NCBI GenBank assembly: GCA_947173495.1
Contig: CAMWFQ010000009.1
Coordinates: forward strand, 111,227-175,226
Source: an uncultured Lachnospiraceae bacterium
GTDB lineage: Bacteria > Bacillota > Clostridia > Lachnospirales > Lachnospiraceae
Length of the DNA stretch: 64,000 nucleotides
Direction of reading: 5' to 3'
In this document: positions 43,601 through 50,388 of the stretch, one piece after another
How the letters are laid out: every line of letters begins with the position of its first letter
Position numbering within the stretch: position 1 is the stretch's first letter
The notes under the pieces: generated by a model
Databases searched by the model: none
What the model was told of the DNA's origin: nothing
What the model saw: the letters and a program-made list of their open reading frames with translations, nothing else
Position numbers and translations under genes: made by a program

Positions 43601-44263
43601 ACCACCGGATACTTTTGCCGGATTCTGGCAGGGAGCTGGTGCGACTGGAAGGAGGGGATGGAAATCCAGAATTCTGATACGGTGGTGAGTAACGGCAGAT
43701 TGTACCGCGCGTTCCAGAAGCCGGATGGGGCCATCTATAAGTCTATGACGGCACCGTGCCATACAGAGGGAATGCAGACGTTAGACGGCATTAACTGGGT
43801 GATGAGCCAGGACAGTGTGGTGTATAACTGCGGCTTCCGGAACCTGCATTTTAAGGATATCCACTTGAAGAAACGGAGGGAAGTGGCGTTATCCATTCAC
43901 TTCGATCATGACGCTTATTCCAGGAGTGTCTATCCCGGTTCCGTGATGCCCGTCCAGGAGAATATTATCTTTGAAAATCTGACAGTGCAGAATGATACGG
44001 AATGCCTGATGCGCAGCATTACGCCGGTGGATACGGTGAAAATTGTAAACAGCGTGATCGGAACAAAAGAAAACGGCAACAGCCGCATCCGTCTGGAGAC
44101 ACTGCCCGGGCAGGAAGAAAACTATGGGAAGACCCATATCCTTTTACAGGGCAATACCTGTTACGGGGATCCGGAATCCGCTGTGGAGTGTGAGGCGGGC
44201 CGGGAATGTGAGGTTACATCGTTGGGGAACCTGAATCTGGGAGAGCCGTTTGTGAGGGAATAG
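40691..44263 (+). CDS. Heparinase-II/III-like plus pectate-lyase-fold fusion protein
   Basis: Encodes 1190 residues with no signal peptide. Residues about 200-480 have alpha-toroid character. They are followed by a beta-sandwich with GHFHEDRGLVVLEAEG near 550, as in heparinase II/III-type polysaccharide lyases. From about 785 a right-handed parallel beta-helix begins (GTYEVEDTLYIKSNTHLILG) and runs to the C-terminus with repeated short strands, as in pectate lyase or GH28/GH-like proteins. ATG 40691 has AGGGAGA directly upstream; the frame opens at 40610 without a ribosome site. It follows the transporter genes. The two modules could degrade successive linkages of an acidic glycan inside the cell. 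Catalytic residues are not proven. Confidence 0.8.
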   Translation: MSEKIYKMNAAEGIFYPAFDQYLCDDSQVDIDCGKIIRNWDSLAFSGGSCFTVHWSGEVVLGTYDYFQCFLGFPGDARMTVTGIVDGHKTVLTKGAAGAENPIELKGKLPSHGTDSVLTDLYLELQSASSANVVVLSWLGLLMSGMESEAEKAVPVWKEEWEQEIRKECPGTLEKNMVIDEAEGERIKKLVSGDEKLREFFRNRAEEGMKIDRRSIMREYAPTGDYRFVRMKDRGRAVLEGPILNLAIAGWLLEEPAYSMQAAGLILALTAMKWCEGPICDLEGSGFHHVCFREDHLLTEVVLAMGFLGGIFTEGAQRRIADKVEAAWKVVCKKNSEPGYRNFMNQGVVGCRGAMLGALYLQKERGGYEKEIEAVYRRHTRLVNTYLTEEGHCAEGGGYFEYAFTTSILLWHTYAKYSRKSVKEAVPEVFFRAGRYQEAVMSVNSRTGERIPVNCCASRKVSTLLLVFMTLVCDFPEGNNYLIARLEGEEEAGRENAFDRLFYLYYREQINPHPYYRSQEEEIALSRSGLLSYRKGETKLLVGAERNPYTGHFHEDRGLVVLEAEGETLLPDLGTTGYANPASLLMDKQAYHNIAFPSDMRMLVESEAGMKAAAAAAYPITEDLTVEDMATPEAEILFHEITEDGYRFAIETGMLFGRGIKGIREGVLSGRRLELVDSWQFPEEHSLTVTFLSYAPWKIGEDGYRALSGRKTLLVDSLNEAHFVQEEGMRDCEGRHVYILRVVIQKAAIQRVTSSITWTAGELLEKNSGRENRIVLQEMLDKGGTVRIEKPGTYEVEDTLYIKSNTHLILGKGVVLKRSAASVGSFFLINRGAFTGIQDENITVEGLELITNGVEARRHAAVYGLTGEVCFFRIAHLKVLDFVCKDLPRLSYGLHICTFRDIILEGLHVEGRKDAVHLGTGKGFVIRHGIFRTYDDPVALNAHDYAVANPQMGWIEDGLIEDCYDLTDEDTTGYFCRILAGSWCDWKEGMEIQNSDTVVSNGRLYRAFQKPDGAIYKSMTAPCHTEGMQTLDGINWVMSQDSVVYNCGFRNLHFKDIHLKKRREVALSIHFDHDAYSRSVYPGSVMPVQENIIFENLTVQNDTECLMRSITPVDTVKIVNSVIGTKENGNSRIRLETLPGQEENYGKTHILLQGNTCYGDPESAVECEAGRECEVTSLGNLNLGEPFVRE

Positions 44264-44278
44264 TGTTTGTTGAAATGG

Positions 44279-44307
44279 TTGACGAACTATCACTATAGTG
44301 ATATAAT
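44279..44307 (+). promoter_or_regulatory. Promoter with an embedded 16-bp palindromic operator
   Basis: TTGACG (44279-44284) and perfect TATAAT (44302-44307) are spaced 17 bp. The spacer contains the perfect palindrome TATCACTATAGTGATA (44288-44303). A repressor bound there would block RNA polymerase, as in autoregulated toxin-antitoxin operons. The start codon lies only about 7 nt after the expected transcript start. Confidence 0.8.
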
Positions 44308-44320
44308 TGTGCCAAAATGA

Positions 44321-45028
44321 ATGGAGGTCAGGAAAACGGAGAAACAGATTACGATATACCATGGTTCCGAAAAAATTGTAGAACATCCGGTTTTCGGTGA
44401 GGGCAAAAAGAATAACGACTTTGGCCCTGGCTTTTACTGTACGGAAAATGAGGAACTTGCAAAAGAATGGGCGGTATCTTCTCTGCATGATGGCTTTTCC
44501 AATCGCTATACATTGGATACTGAATATCTGAACATTTTAAACTTGAACAGCTCCGGTTATACGGTTCTCAACTGGATTGCTGTCCTGGTGGAACACCGTC
44601 TCTTTTCCATCAAAACGCCGGTGGCAAGGCGGGCAAAAAGATATTTGATAGATCATTTCAGCGTCAATGTAAATGCTTATGATTTGGTGATCGGTTATCG
44701 TGCGGATGATTCTTATTTTGATTATGCGGAATCATTCCTTAACAACGGTATTTCCGCAGAACAGCTTGCGTATGCTATGCGGCTTGGGAAGCTGGGCGAG
44801 CAGATCGTTATAAAATCAAAGTTTGCCTTTTCCAGGCTGAAATACGAAGGCTTTGATATTGCTTCCAAAAATCGATATTATGTGTTGCGCAAATCCAGGG
44901 ATGAGCAGGCCAATCAGCAGTATTGGAAAATGCTTGAGGAAGAAAGTGACGGGCTGTATATTCAGGATATTATGAGAGGAGGTATCAAAAGCGATGATCC
45001 GCGCATACCAGGAATTATATCTGAGTAA
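44321..45028 (+). CDS. DUF3990 protein, candidate ADP-ribosyltransferase-like toxin
   Basis: Encodes 235 residues. The N-terminal ITIYHGSEKIVEHPVFG, NDFGPGFYCTENEELAKEWA and the later DLVIGYRADDSYF are characteristic of DUF3990. The YHGS and GFYCT blocks resemble the first motifs of ADP-ribosyltransferase folds, and I infer such a fold without proof. The ATG at 44321 has almost no leader and a GGAGG lies just inside the frame, so initiation is unusual; a downstream non-ATG start is conceivable. The gene overlaps the HTH gene at 44994 by 35 bp and shares the operator promoter. This is a toxin-antitoxin-like layout. Confidence 0.78.
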   Translation: MEVRKTEKQITIYHGSEKIVEHPVFGEGKKNNDFGPGFYCTENEELAKEWAVSSLHDGFSNRYTLDTEYLNILNLNSSGYTVLNWIAVLVEHRLFSIKTPVARRAKRYLIDHFSVNVNAYDLVIGYRADDSYFDYAESFLNNGISAEQLAYAMRLGKLGEQIVIKSKFAFSRLKYEGFDIASKNRYYVLRKSRDEQANQQYWKMLEEESDGLYIQDIMRGGIKSDDPRIPGIISE

Positions 45029-45632
45029 GGCACAGTCGGTGCTTGGCGATGCCTTTGATTATGCAGTCAATACCTGCGGTATTCCGGGAGGCGACTTTGC
45101 AAAACTGTTTGTTGTAAGTTCGGTAAGCAGGCGGCTGGAAAACGGAGAACCTGCCTGCCTTGCGGGCAAAAGCGGTATTGAAACCGCCCGGGAAATCGTT
45201 GCGGAAACGAAGGGGCAGGAGCTTCAAACAGAACCGCAGGAGCATTTTGGACGTTCCAGGGAATATTGGATTGGCTGGGCTGTTGCCTGTTATCAGTGGT
45301 ATTCCGGCAGAAAATACAGTGATATTTTCAGGGCTGTCTCCTTTGAAGAATTGCAGAAAATGTACGACACGCTCCACGAGGCGGACATAACAAAGTTTGT
45401 CGGCATAGTGGATGCACGGATGAAGGAATATTTTGGCGAAACCAATTTAAAGCGTATTCGTACGATTTATGGCTGTACACAGGCGGAATTGTCGCAGCGT
45501 TCCGGCGTCAGCCTCCGTTCTATCCAGATGTATGAGCAGCGAAACAAAAACATCAATAAGGCAAGTGCGGATACCATATATCGCCTTGCCAGAGTTCTGG
45601 GCTGTACAATGGAGGACTTGATAGAAATGTAA
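44994..45632 (+). CDS. HTH (Xre-type) partner of the DUF3990 protein
   Basis: Encodes 212 residues. The N-terminal part (SKAQSVLGDAFDYAVNTCG) and the middle YWIGWAVACYQWYSGR region match proteins found next to DUF3990 genes. The C-terminal 60 residues form a Cro/CI helix-turn-helix (IYGCTQAELSQRSGVSLRSI then MYEQRNKNINKASADTIYRL). ATG 44994 follows GAGGAGG and lies inside the upstream gene, so translation is coupled. It is the natural candidate for the repressor binding the palindrome at 44288 and for the antitoxin of the pair. Confidence 0.8.
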   Translation: MIRAYQELYLSKAQSVLGDAFDYAVNTCGIPGGDFAKLFVVSSVSRRLENGEPACLAGKSGIETAREIVAETKGQELQTEPQEHFGRSREYWIGWAVACYQWYSGRKYSDIFRAVSFEELQKMYDTLHEADITKFVGIVDARMKEYFGETNLKRIRTIYGCTQAELSQRSGVSLRSIQMYEQRNKNINKASADTIYRLARVLGCTMEDLIEM

Positions 45633-45722
45633 AGCCAGGCTGTTTTCTGCATGAACTCTTCATTCCATGTTTTTGGAATATGAAACTGTCAAACTCCCGA
45701 GCCAGATGTATGACTGGCAAAA

Positions 45723-45779
45723 CTGCATATAGAATTGATTATCTGCATATAAAATGGTAAACTATATGCAGAAAGGAAG
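45723..45779 (+). repeat. Shared promoter block F, copy 2 (Fic promoter)
   Basis: Nearly identical to 30169-30225. CTGCATATA, CTGCATATA and TATATGCAG begin at 45723, 45743 and 45763, 20 bp apart. TTGATT (45735-45740) and TAAACT (45758-45763), spaced 17 bp, form the promoter; the transcript would start near 45770, with AAAGGAAG as ribosome site before ATG 45787. Confidence 0.7.
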
Positions 45780-45786
45780 AAATTAT

Positions 45787-46845
45787 ATGCATATATTTGA
45801 CTATTCTTTTTTAGACAACGGATTACTGCCCGCAGATATCGTGTCATTGATCTCGGCCATTAGCGCCTTCAAAGCAATATCAGGAGAAAGAAAGGAAAAC
45901 AATCTGAAGGTGCATGCGGAGCTGGAAGCGGCCGCCAGAGTACAGTCTGTCAAAAGCTCCAATGCGATTGAAGGGATTGTTACAACAGATGCACGTATTA
46001 AGGAGATTGTGAATAAAAACAGTGCGCCCTTGAATCATGATGAAGCGGAGATTGCAGGCTACAGAGATGCGCTCGATGAGATACACACCCATTACAGTCA
46101 AATTTCACTGAGCGAGGAATTTATTCTCCATATACATGAGACATTATTTGACATTGCAGGATATGAATACGGCGGTCAATATAAAACGGAGGATAATCTG
46201 ATTATGGAACTTGACGCTGAGGGAAGGCGGAAAGTGAGATTCAGGCCGGTTCCGGCAAAAGATACCCGGGATGCTATGGAGCAGATGATTCTGGCGTATA
46301 TAGAAGCAAGGGATAACCGGCGGGTGAATCAGCTCCTTCTTATTCCCTGCGTGATATTGGATTTTTTGTGTATTCACCCTTTCAGCGACGGGAACGGCAG
46401 AGTGTCCAGGCTGTTATCATTGCTTTTGCTTTACAGGAACGGATATGATGTGGGAAAGTATGTTTCCTTTGAAGAACAGATCAACAGGTCAAGGGATTAT
46501 TATTACACCGCTTTAAAGGAGTCGTCCGAAGGGTGGCATGAGAATCAGAATTCCTATTTTCCCTTTATGAAAAATTTTCTTTCGGTTTTGTTTAAATGCT
46601 ATAAAGAGCTGGACAAAAGATTTTCCTTTGTCAACGGCAAAAGGATAAGCAAAAGCATGCGGATTGAGCAGACCGTGCTGAACAGTGTTCTGCCTGTTTC
46701 AAAATCGGAAATATGCAGTATTCTGCCGGACGTAAGTCCGACAACAGTCGAGGCTGTTCTTGGAAAGATGGTGAAGGAAGGGACAGTCAGAAAAACAGGG
46801 CAGGCCAGAAGCACCAAATATGTGAACGCCCGGTTTTTAAAATAG
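45787..46845 (+). CDS. Fic family protein with canonical motif and N-terminal inhibitory helix
   Basis: Encodes 352 residues. The N-terminal inhibitory motif SNAIEG (S58, E62, G63) precedes the Fic domain with the catalytic HPFSDGNGRVSR near residue 198. A C-terminal winged-helix part follows (SKSEICSILPDVSPTTVEAVLGK region), which could bind DNA. Fic enzymes transfer AMP from ATP to proteins, and the inhibitory Glu keeps this class off until displaced. ATG 45787 is used because AAAGGAAG lies eight bases upstream; the frame opens at 45754 inside the promoter block. The promoter half-sites at 20-bp spacing may be bound by the protein's own winged helix. Confidence 0.9.
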   Translation: MHIFDYSFLDNGLLPADIVSLISAISAFKAISGERKENNLKVHAELEAAARVQSVKSSNAIEGIVTTDARIKEIVNKNSAPLNHDEAEIAGYRDALDEIHTHYSQISLSEEFILHIHETLFDIAGYEYGGQYKTEDNLIMELDAEGRRKVRFRPVPAKDTRDAMEQMILAYIEARDNRRVNQLLLIPCVILDFLCIHPFSDGNGRVSRLLSLLLLYRNGYDVGKYVSFEEQINRSRDYYYTALKESSEGWHENQNSYFPFMKNFLSVLFKCYKELDKRFSFVNGKRISKSMRIEQTVLNSVLPVSKSEICSILPDVSPTTVEAVLGKMVKEGTVRKTGQARSTKYVNARFLK

Positions 46846-46853
46846 CATACGAC

Positions 46854-46887
46854 AAAAAAACGGCCGGCGGCAGTATTATCCGCCGCC
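46854..46887 (-). terminator. Terminator of the minus-strand MATE/phosphoesterase operon
   Basis: Read on the minus strand, GGCGGC (46887-46882) pairs with GCCGCC (46871-46866) and is followed by seven T residues (46860-46854). The stop codon of the phosphoesterase lies inside the loop. Confidence 0.7.
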
Positions 46888-47493
46888 CCGCCTGCTCTCC
46901 GTCAGCCTGATCCACTCATCCAGAGACAGCGGTTCGTAATCCGAATATTTACAGAAGCAGTTGATCATATGGCAGGGGATCTTCTGCTCCTCTCCCATTG
47001 CATTGACCACCGAGGTACTTCGTATGATCTCCTGAAACTGCTCCAGAAGCCGTTGATCCCGGGTGTCGTGAACGTGGCCGTAAAGCATGTAGGTTTTGGG
47101 ATTGCCCTTCTCATCCAGGCGGTACTGCCCGTTATAAAAGAGAATGGGGTAATGGCACAGAACCACCTTGCGCCGGTTATCAGAAAGCTCCTCGTAGGGC
47201 TTGATCCACTGGAAACGCTCGAGATTTACCTTCTTATCGGAGACAAAACGGTCGTGATTTCCCCTGATGAGATAGAGCCTGCCGTTTAAGCGCTCCAAAA
47301 GAGTATTGGTCTCCTGCGCGTCTCCCCAGGACAGATCTCCGATGATCACCACATCGTCCCTCTTTTTCACCTTGTTGTTCCACCGGGCAATCATGTATTC
47401 ATTCATTTCCTCCACATCCGCGAAACCGCGTAAGTCCATGCGGTCGTTGACGGCGGCATGGAAAAAATGCAGATCTGCAATATAATATCTCAA
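46876..47493 (-). CDS. Calcineurin-like metallophosphoesterase
   Basis: Encodes 205 residues with the complete metal-binding set: IADLHFFH, GDLSWGDA, RGNHDRF, LCHYP and YGHVHD. This places it with small bacterial phosphoesterases whose substrate is unknown. The TTG start at 47493 has AAAGGGG five bases upstream on the minus strand and overlaps the TGA of the MATE gene as TTGA, so the two are translationally coupled. A longer frame to 47574 runs into the MATE coding region and is rejected. Confidence 0.88.
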   Translation of the reverse strand: MRYYIADLHFFHAAVNDRMDLRGFADVEEMNEYMIARWNNKVKKRDDVVIIGDLSWGDAQETNTLLERLNGRLYLIRGNHDRFVSDKKVNLERFQWIKPYEELSDNRRKVVLCHYPILFYNGQYRLDEKGNPKTYMLYGHVHDTRDQRLLEQFQEIIRSTSVVNAMGEEQKIPCHMINCFCKYSDYEPLSLDEWIRLTESRRGGG

Positions 47494-48848
47494 GATATCC
47501 CCTTTCTTTGAAGTGCTACACTTCTGGACACTGCAAAATAGCTGGCCACCAGCACCACATCGGCTCCGGCCCACGCGGCGATCTCCGCAAAAAAGATGCC
47601 GGTCTCACCGATCAAGAGCGGCAGCAACAGAGCGGTCGCCGTCCGCATGACAAATTCCACAATACCGGACACCATGGGAAGCAGGGTATTGCCCATCCCC
47701 TGAATGGCGGAACGCACCACATGGAGAATATACAGGATGGGCAGAAAAAGTCCCATGATGACCAGATAGAAATAGGCGATCTGCAGAGTCTGCGCCTCCT
47801 CCTGGGGCGTGCCGGAGATAAAGCAGCCAAGAACTGTTTTTCCGAACAGGATCATAACGGCCGCGATGATCACGGAGGTGATCATGGCAATCACCAGAGC
47901 CGAGCGCATTCCCTGACGGATGCGCGGGTACTTTCCCGCCCCGAGATTCTGTCCCACATAGGTAATCATGGCGTAGCCGTAGGAGGTGGCGGCGATCTCC
48001 AGAATACCGTAGAGCTTGTTGGTGGCGGTAAAGCCGGCAATGAAGATCACGCCGAATCCGTTGACCACGAACTGTACGATCATACCGCCCACGGCAATGA
48101 TACAGTTCTGAAAGGCCATGGGAGAACCCAGCTTCAGGAGCTGAAGAAGAAGCCGGTTTTCAGGCACCAGGTCAGCCTTTGTCATCTGCAGGATTTCCAG
48201 CTTACTGATATGATACATACAGAACAGGCTGGAGATGAGCTGGGCGATCAGAGTGGCGGCTGCTGCGCCGGCAATCCCCCACTGAAACACCATGACAAAG
48301 ATCAGATCCAGCACAATATTGGTAACCGAAGCCACTACCATGGCCTGCAGGGGCGTTTTTCCATCGCCTAAGGAGCGGAGAATACAGGCAAAGAGATTGT
48401 AGGCCATCACAATGGGAAGGCCAAGAAACATGATCTGCAGATAAAGCAGCGCATCCGGCAGGATCCCTTCCGGCGTCTGCAGAAGAAGCAGCACAGGGCG
48501 CGCCAGGAGCTGGCCTGACACTACCAGCAGCAGTGAAAAAACAGCGGAAAGAATGCCGGAATTGCCGATTACCCGGCGCAGTCTTTCATACTGGCCTGCG
48601 CCGAACTCATGGGCCATGAGGATGGCAAAGCCCTGGGTAAAGCCCTGAACAATGCCCAGCATCATCCAGTTCAGCCAGTCGGCAGCCCCCAGAGCGGCCA
48701 GAGCGTTCACGCCCAGATATTTTCCCACCACCATGGTATCCACCACCGTATAGAGCTGCTGAAATACGTTGCCCATCATCAGGGGCAGCGCAAAAGTAAA
48801 GATCAGCTTTGCCGGAGTGCCTTCCGTCATATTTTTGATACGCGCCAT
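47490..48848 (-). CDS. MATE family exporter
   Basis: Encodes 452 residues with about twelve membrane helices. The opening TEGTPAKLIFTFALPLMMGN and VFQQLYTVVDTMVVGKYLG is characteristic of the DinF/NorM-like group. The start at 48848 is chosen by AAAGGAAG upstream; the frame stays open for 100 more codons, but those read through a structured repeat and show no family similarity. It is the first gene of a minus-strand pair with the phosphoesterase. Substrate unknown; cationic drugs or metabolites are usual. Confidence 0.9.
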   Translation of the reverse strand: MARIKNMTEGTPAKLIFTFALPLMMGNVFQQLYTVVDTMVVGKYLGVNALAALGAADWLNWMMLGIVQGFTQGFAILMAHEFGAGQYERLRRVIGNSGILSAVFSLLLVVSGQLLARPVLLLLQTPEGILPDALLYLQIMFLGLPIVMAYNLFACILRSLGDGKTPLQAMVVASVTNIVLDLIFVMVFQWGIAGAAAATLIAQLISSLFCMYHISKLEILQMTKADLVPENRLLLQLLKLGSPMAFQNCIIAVGGMIVQFVVNGFGVIFIAGFTATNKLYGILEIAATSYGYAMITYVGQNLGAGKYPRIRQGMRSALVIAMITSVIIAAVMILFGKTVLGCFISGTPQEEAQTLQIAYFYLVIMGLFLPILYILHVVRSAIQGMGNTLLPMVSGIVEFVMRTATALLLPLLIGETGIFFAEIAAWAGADVVLVASYFAVSRSVALQRKGIS

Positions 48849-48961
48849 GATTTCTTCTTCCTTTCTGCTGTGAATCACAATAGCAATAAGTATATCATGG
48901 CTTTTCATACTTGCAAAGATGAAATGTTGCTTTTTGCCGGCTGACCGAAACGTAGTGATGG

Positions 48962-49094
48962 GAGAAGGAATATTCCTTCTCTCGTCGAGGACCACAGTCA
49001 AAGACCCTGCAGCAAGCTGACGGGGCATCAAACTTGCAACGCAGCAAAGCGTAATACATCTTCGATGTATAAGGTCTTTGACCCCTCGCCGGGG
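48962..49094. repeat. Composite inverted-repeat element between divergent genes
   Basis: The 469-bp gap 48849-49317 holds a 20-bp perfect palindrome (48962-48981), a 10-bp stem GTCAAAGACC/GGTCTTTGAC (48997-49006 and 49073-49082), an inner hairpin ATACATC/GATGTAT (49054-49070) and CCCC/GGGG (49082-49094). A GGGG inside the large loop (49022-49025) could pair with CCCC just outside it. The organisation recalls the other structured repeats and differs from a protein gene. Confidence 0.6.
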
Positions 49095-49134
49095 CGGCAT
49101 CTCCTCTTCCTTGAAGAGCAGATCAGCCTCGCGG

Positions 49135-49222
49135 CAGTCGCCATACAACAGAAAGCAGGCTTTCTATTGTCATGAATGAACATGCAAGCATGTCCGCGTG
49201 GCTCGTTGCTCGCGGGAATAAA
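49135..49222 (+). repeat. Dispersed repeat, type D, copy 1
   Basis: This 88-bp block matches 51956-52043 at 85 positions. It contains a hairpin AGAAAGC/GCTTTCT with ACAA/TTGT outside it, a second hairpin around ACATGC/GCATGT, and GCTCGTTGCTCGCGGG. A 19-codon frame (49172-49231, beginning MNEHASMSAW) is conserved in sense with copy 2 but has no good ribosome site. This copy lies upstream of the gntR-type promoter. Confidence 0.85.
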
Positions 49223-49243
49223 CAGCGATAAAAGAGCGCAGTA

Positions 49244-49280
49244 TTGAACCTTCCGTCAAAAAATGGTATGATGTCTTATG
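49244..49280 (+). promoter_or_regulatory. Promoter and operator of the FadR-type regulator
   Basis: TTGAAC (49244-49249) and TATGAT (49267-49272) are spaced 17 bp. TATGATGTCTTATG (49267-49280) covers the -10 box and transcript start, and matches the reverse complement of 50308-50321 at 13 of 14 positions. This suggests autorepression. Confidence 0.65.
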
Positions 49281-49317
49281 TTATAACCGGCGAGAATTCT
49301 GTAAAAGGGGAGAAGTT

Positions 49318-50106
49318 ATGTATCGGATAGAAAAGATGAACCAGAAGCTGTTGGCGCCCCAGGTGGAGGAGGAGCTGATGAATTATATCCTTCACGAGCC
49401 TGTCAGGATCGGAGAGAGGATCCCCAACGAATATGACCTGGCGCAGCGTTTCGGAGTGGGCAGGAGTACCATACGGGAGACGGTGAAAAGCCTTGTCACC
49501 AAAGGGATTCTGGAGGTGCGGAGGGGTTCCGGCACTTATGTGGTCAGCACCAGCAGCACAGGGGATGATCCTCTGGGGCTGGCCAGATTTACGGATAAAT
49601 ACAAGCTGGCTCTGGAGCTTTTTGAGGTGCGTCTGATGCTGGAGCCGGAGATTGCGGCCCTGGCCTGCGAGTATGCCACTCCGGAGGAGAAGCAGGAGCT
49701 TGTGCAGCTCTGCAATGAGACCGAGGAGCTGTATCTGGCGGGAAAAAACCATACGCAGAAGGATATTGAATTTCATACCTGCATTGCCAGGTGCAGCAGA
49801 AACCGGGTGGTGGAGCAGCTCCTGCCCATTATTCAGACGGCCGTGGTGACCTTTGTCAATCTGACCCACAGAAGCCTCATGGAGGAGACTATAGAAACGC
49901 ACCGGGCAATCACGGACGCTATTGTAAGGGGAGATTCGGTAGGTGGAAAATGCGCCATGATCATGCATCTGACCTATAACCGCCAGATGCTTATGAAGCT
50001 GAAGGATGAGCTGGTGAAGGAGGAAGGAGAGGGGATATCAGACAGGGAGAGAGTGTCAGATCAACATCATAATACATCTGACGAATTTAAAGATAATAGA
50101 TGCTGA
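49318..50106 (+). CDS. GntR-family regulator, FadR subfamily
   Basis: Encodes 262 residues. The N-terminal winged helix shows NEYDLAQRFGVGRSTIRETV and GILEVRRGSGTYVV; the C-terminal FCD domain is all helical with VRLMLEPEIAALACEYAT and HTCIARCSRN, whose His residues usually bind a metal and a small carboxylate. ATG 49318 has AAGGGGAG upstream. It precedes a GntP permease and an IlvD/Edd dehydratase, so a sugar acid is the likely effector. The common 14-bp site at its own and the permease promoter supports this. Confidence 0.92.
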   Translation: MYRIEKMNQKLLAPQVEEELMNYILHEPVRIGERIPNEYDLAQRFGVGRSTIRETVKSLVTKGILEVRRGSGTYVVSTSSTGDDPLGLARFTDKYKLALELFEVRLMLEPEIAALACEYATPEEKQELVQLCNETEELYLAGKNHTQKDIEFHTCIARCSRNRVVEQLLPIIQTAVVTFVNLTHRSLMEETIETHRAITDAIVRGDSVGGKCAMIMHLTYNRQMLMKLKDELVKEEGEGISDRERVSDQHHNTSDEFKDNRC

Positions 50107-50185
50107 GAGTATAGAAAAGTACAAAAGGCCATCTGATGAAAAGAGAATATAAAGATTAAAGCAATAGAAAGTCAGAAAAATGCAC

Positions 50186-50226
50186 AAAAAAGCAGTGGTT
50201 ATTCCCATAAAAACTACTGCTTTTTT
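50186..50226 (+). terminator. Intrinsic terminator after the FadR-type regulator
   Basis: AAAAAAGCAGT (50186-50196) pairs with ACTGCTTTTTT (50216-50226), with a T-run on the right arm. Confidence 0.85.
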
Positions 50227-50265
50227 GTTGAAAACAGAGAATTAAAAGATAAAACATCAGATGTA

Positions 50266-50321
50266 TTGACTAAAATATTTATTATAATATAATAAAAACT
50301 ACAAATACATAAGACGTCATA
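50266..50321 (+). promoter_or_regulatory. Promoter and operator of the GntP permease gene
   Basis: TTGACT (50266-50271) and TATAAT (50288-50293) are spaced 16 bp. CATAAGACGTCATA (50308-50321) lies just after the expected transcript start and is the counterpart of the site at 49267-49280. TCAGATGTAT (50257-50266) abuts the -35 box and has an inverse match at 50079-50088. Confidence 0.65.
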
Positions 50322-50388
50322 TGTATAAGAAGTTGAGTAAGATGCAGAAAGGTAAAAGAGCGCGTAAAAGCGGAAGGAGGAAAATTTC

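Noticed and set aside
47490..49148. A 552-residue version of the MATE exporter with a 100-residue N-terminal extension.
   Set aside because: The extra residues are a read-through of the structured repeat at 48962-49094 and show no family similarity. A good ribosome site supports the start at 48848.
49172..49231. A 19-residue peptide encoded inside type D repeat copy 1.
   Set aside because: No ribosome site, and the bases are explained by hairpin pairing. Conservation with copy 2 follows from the repeat itself.
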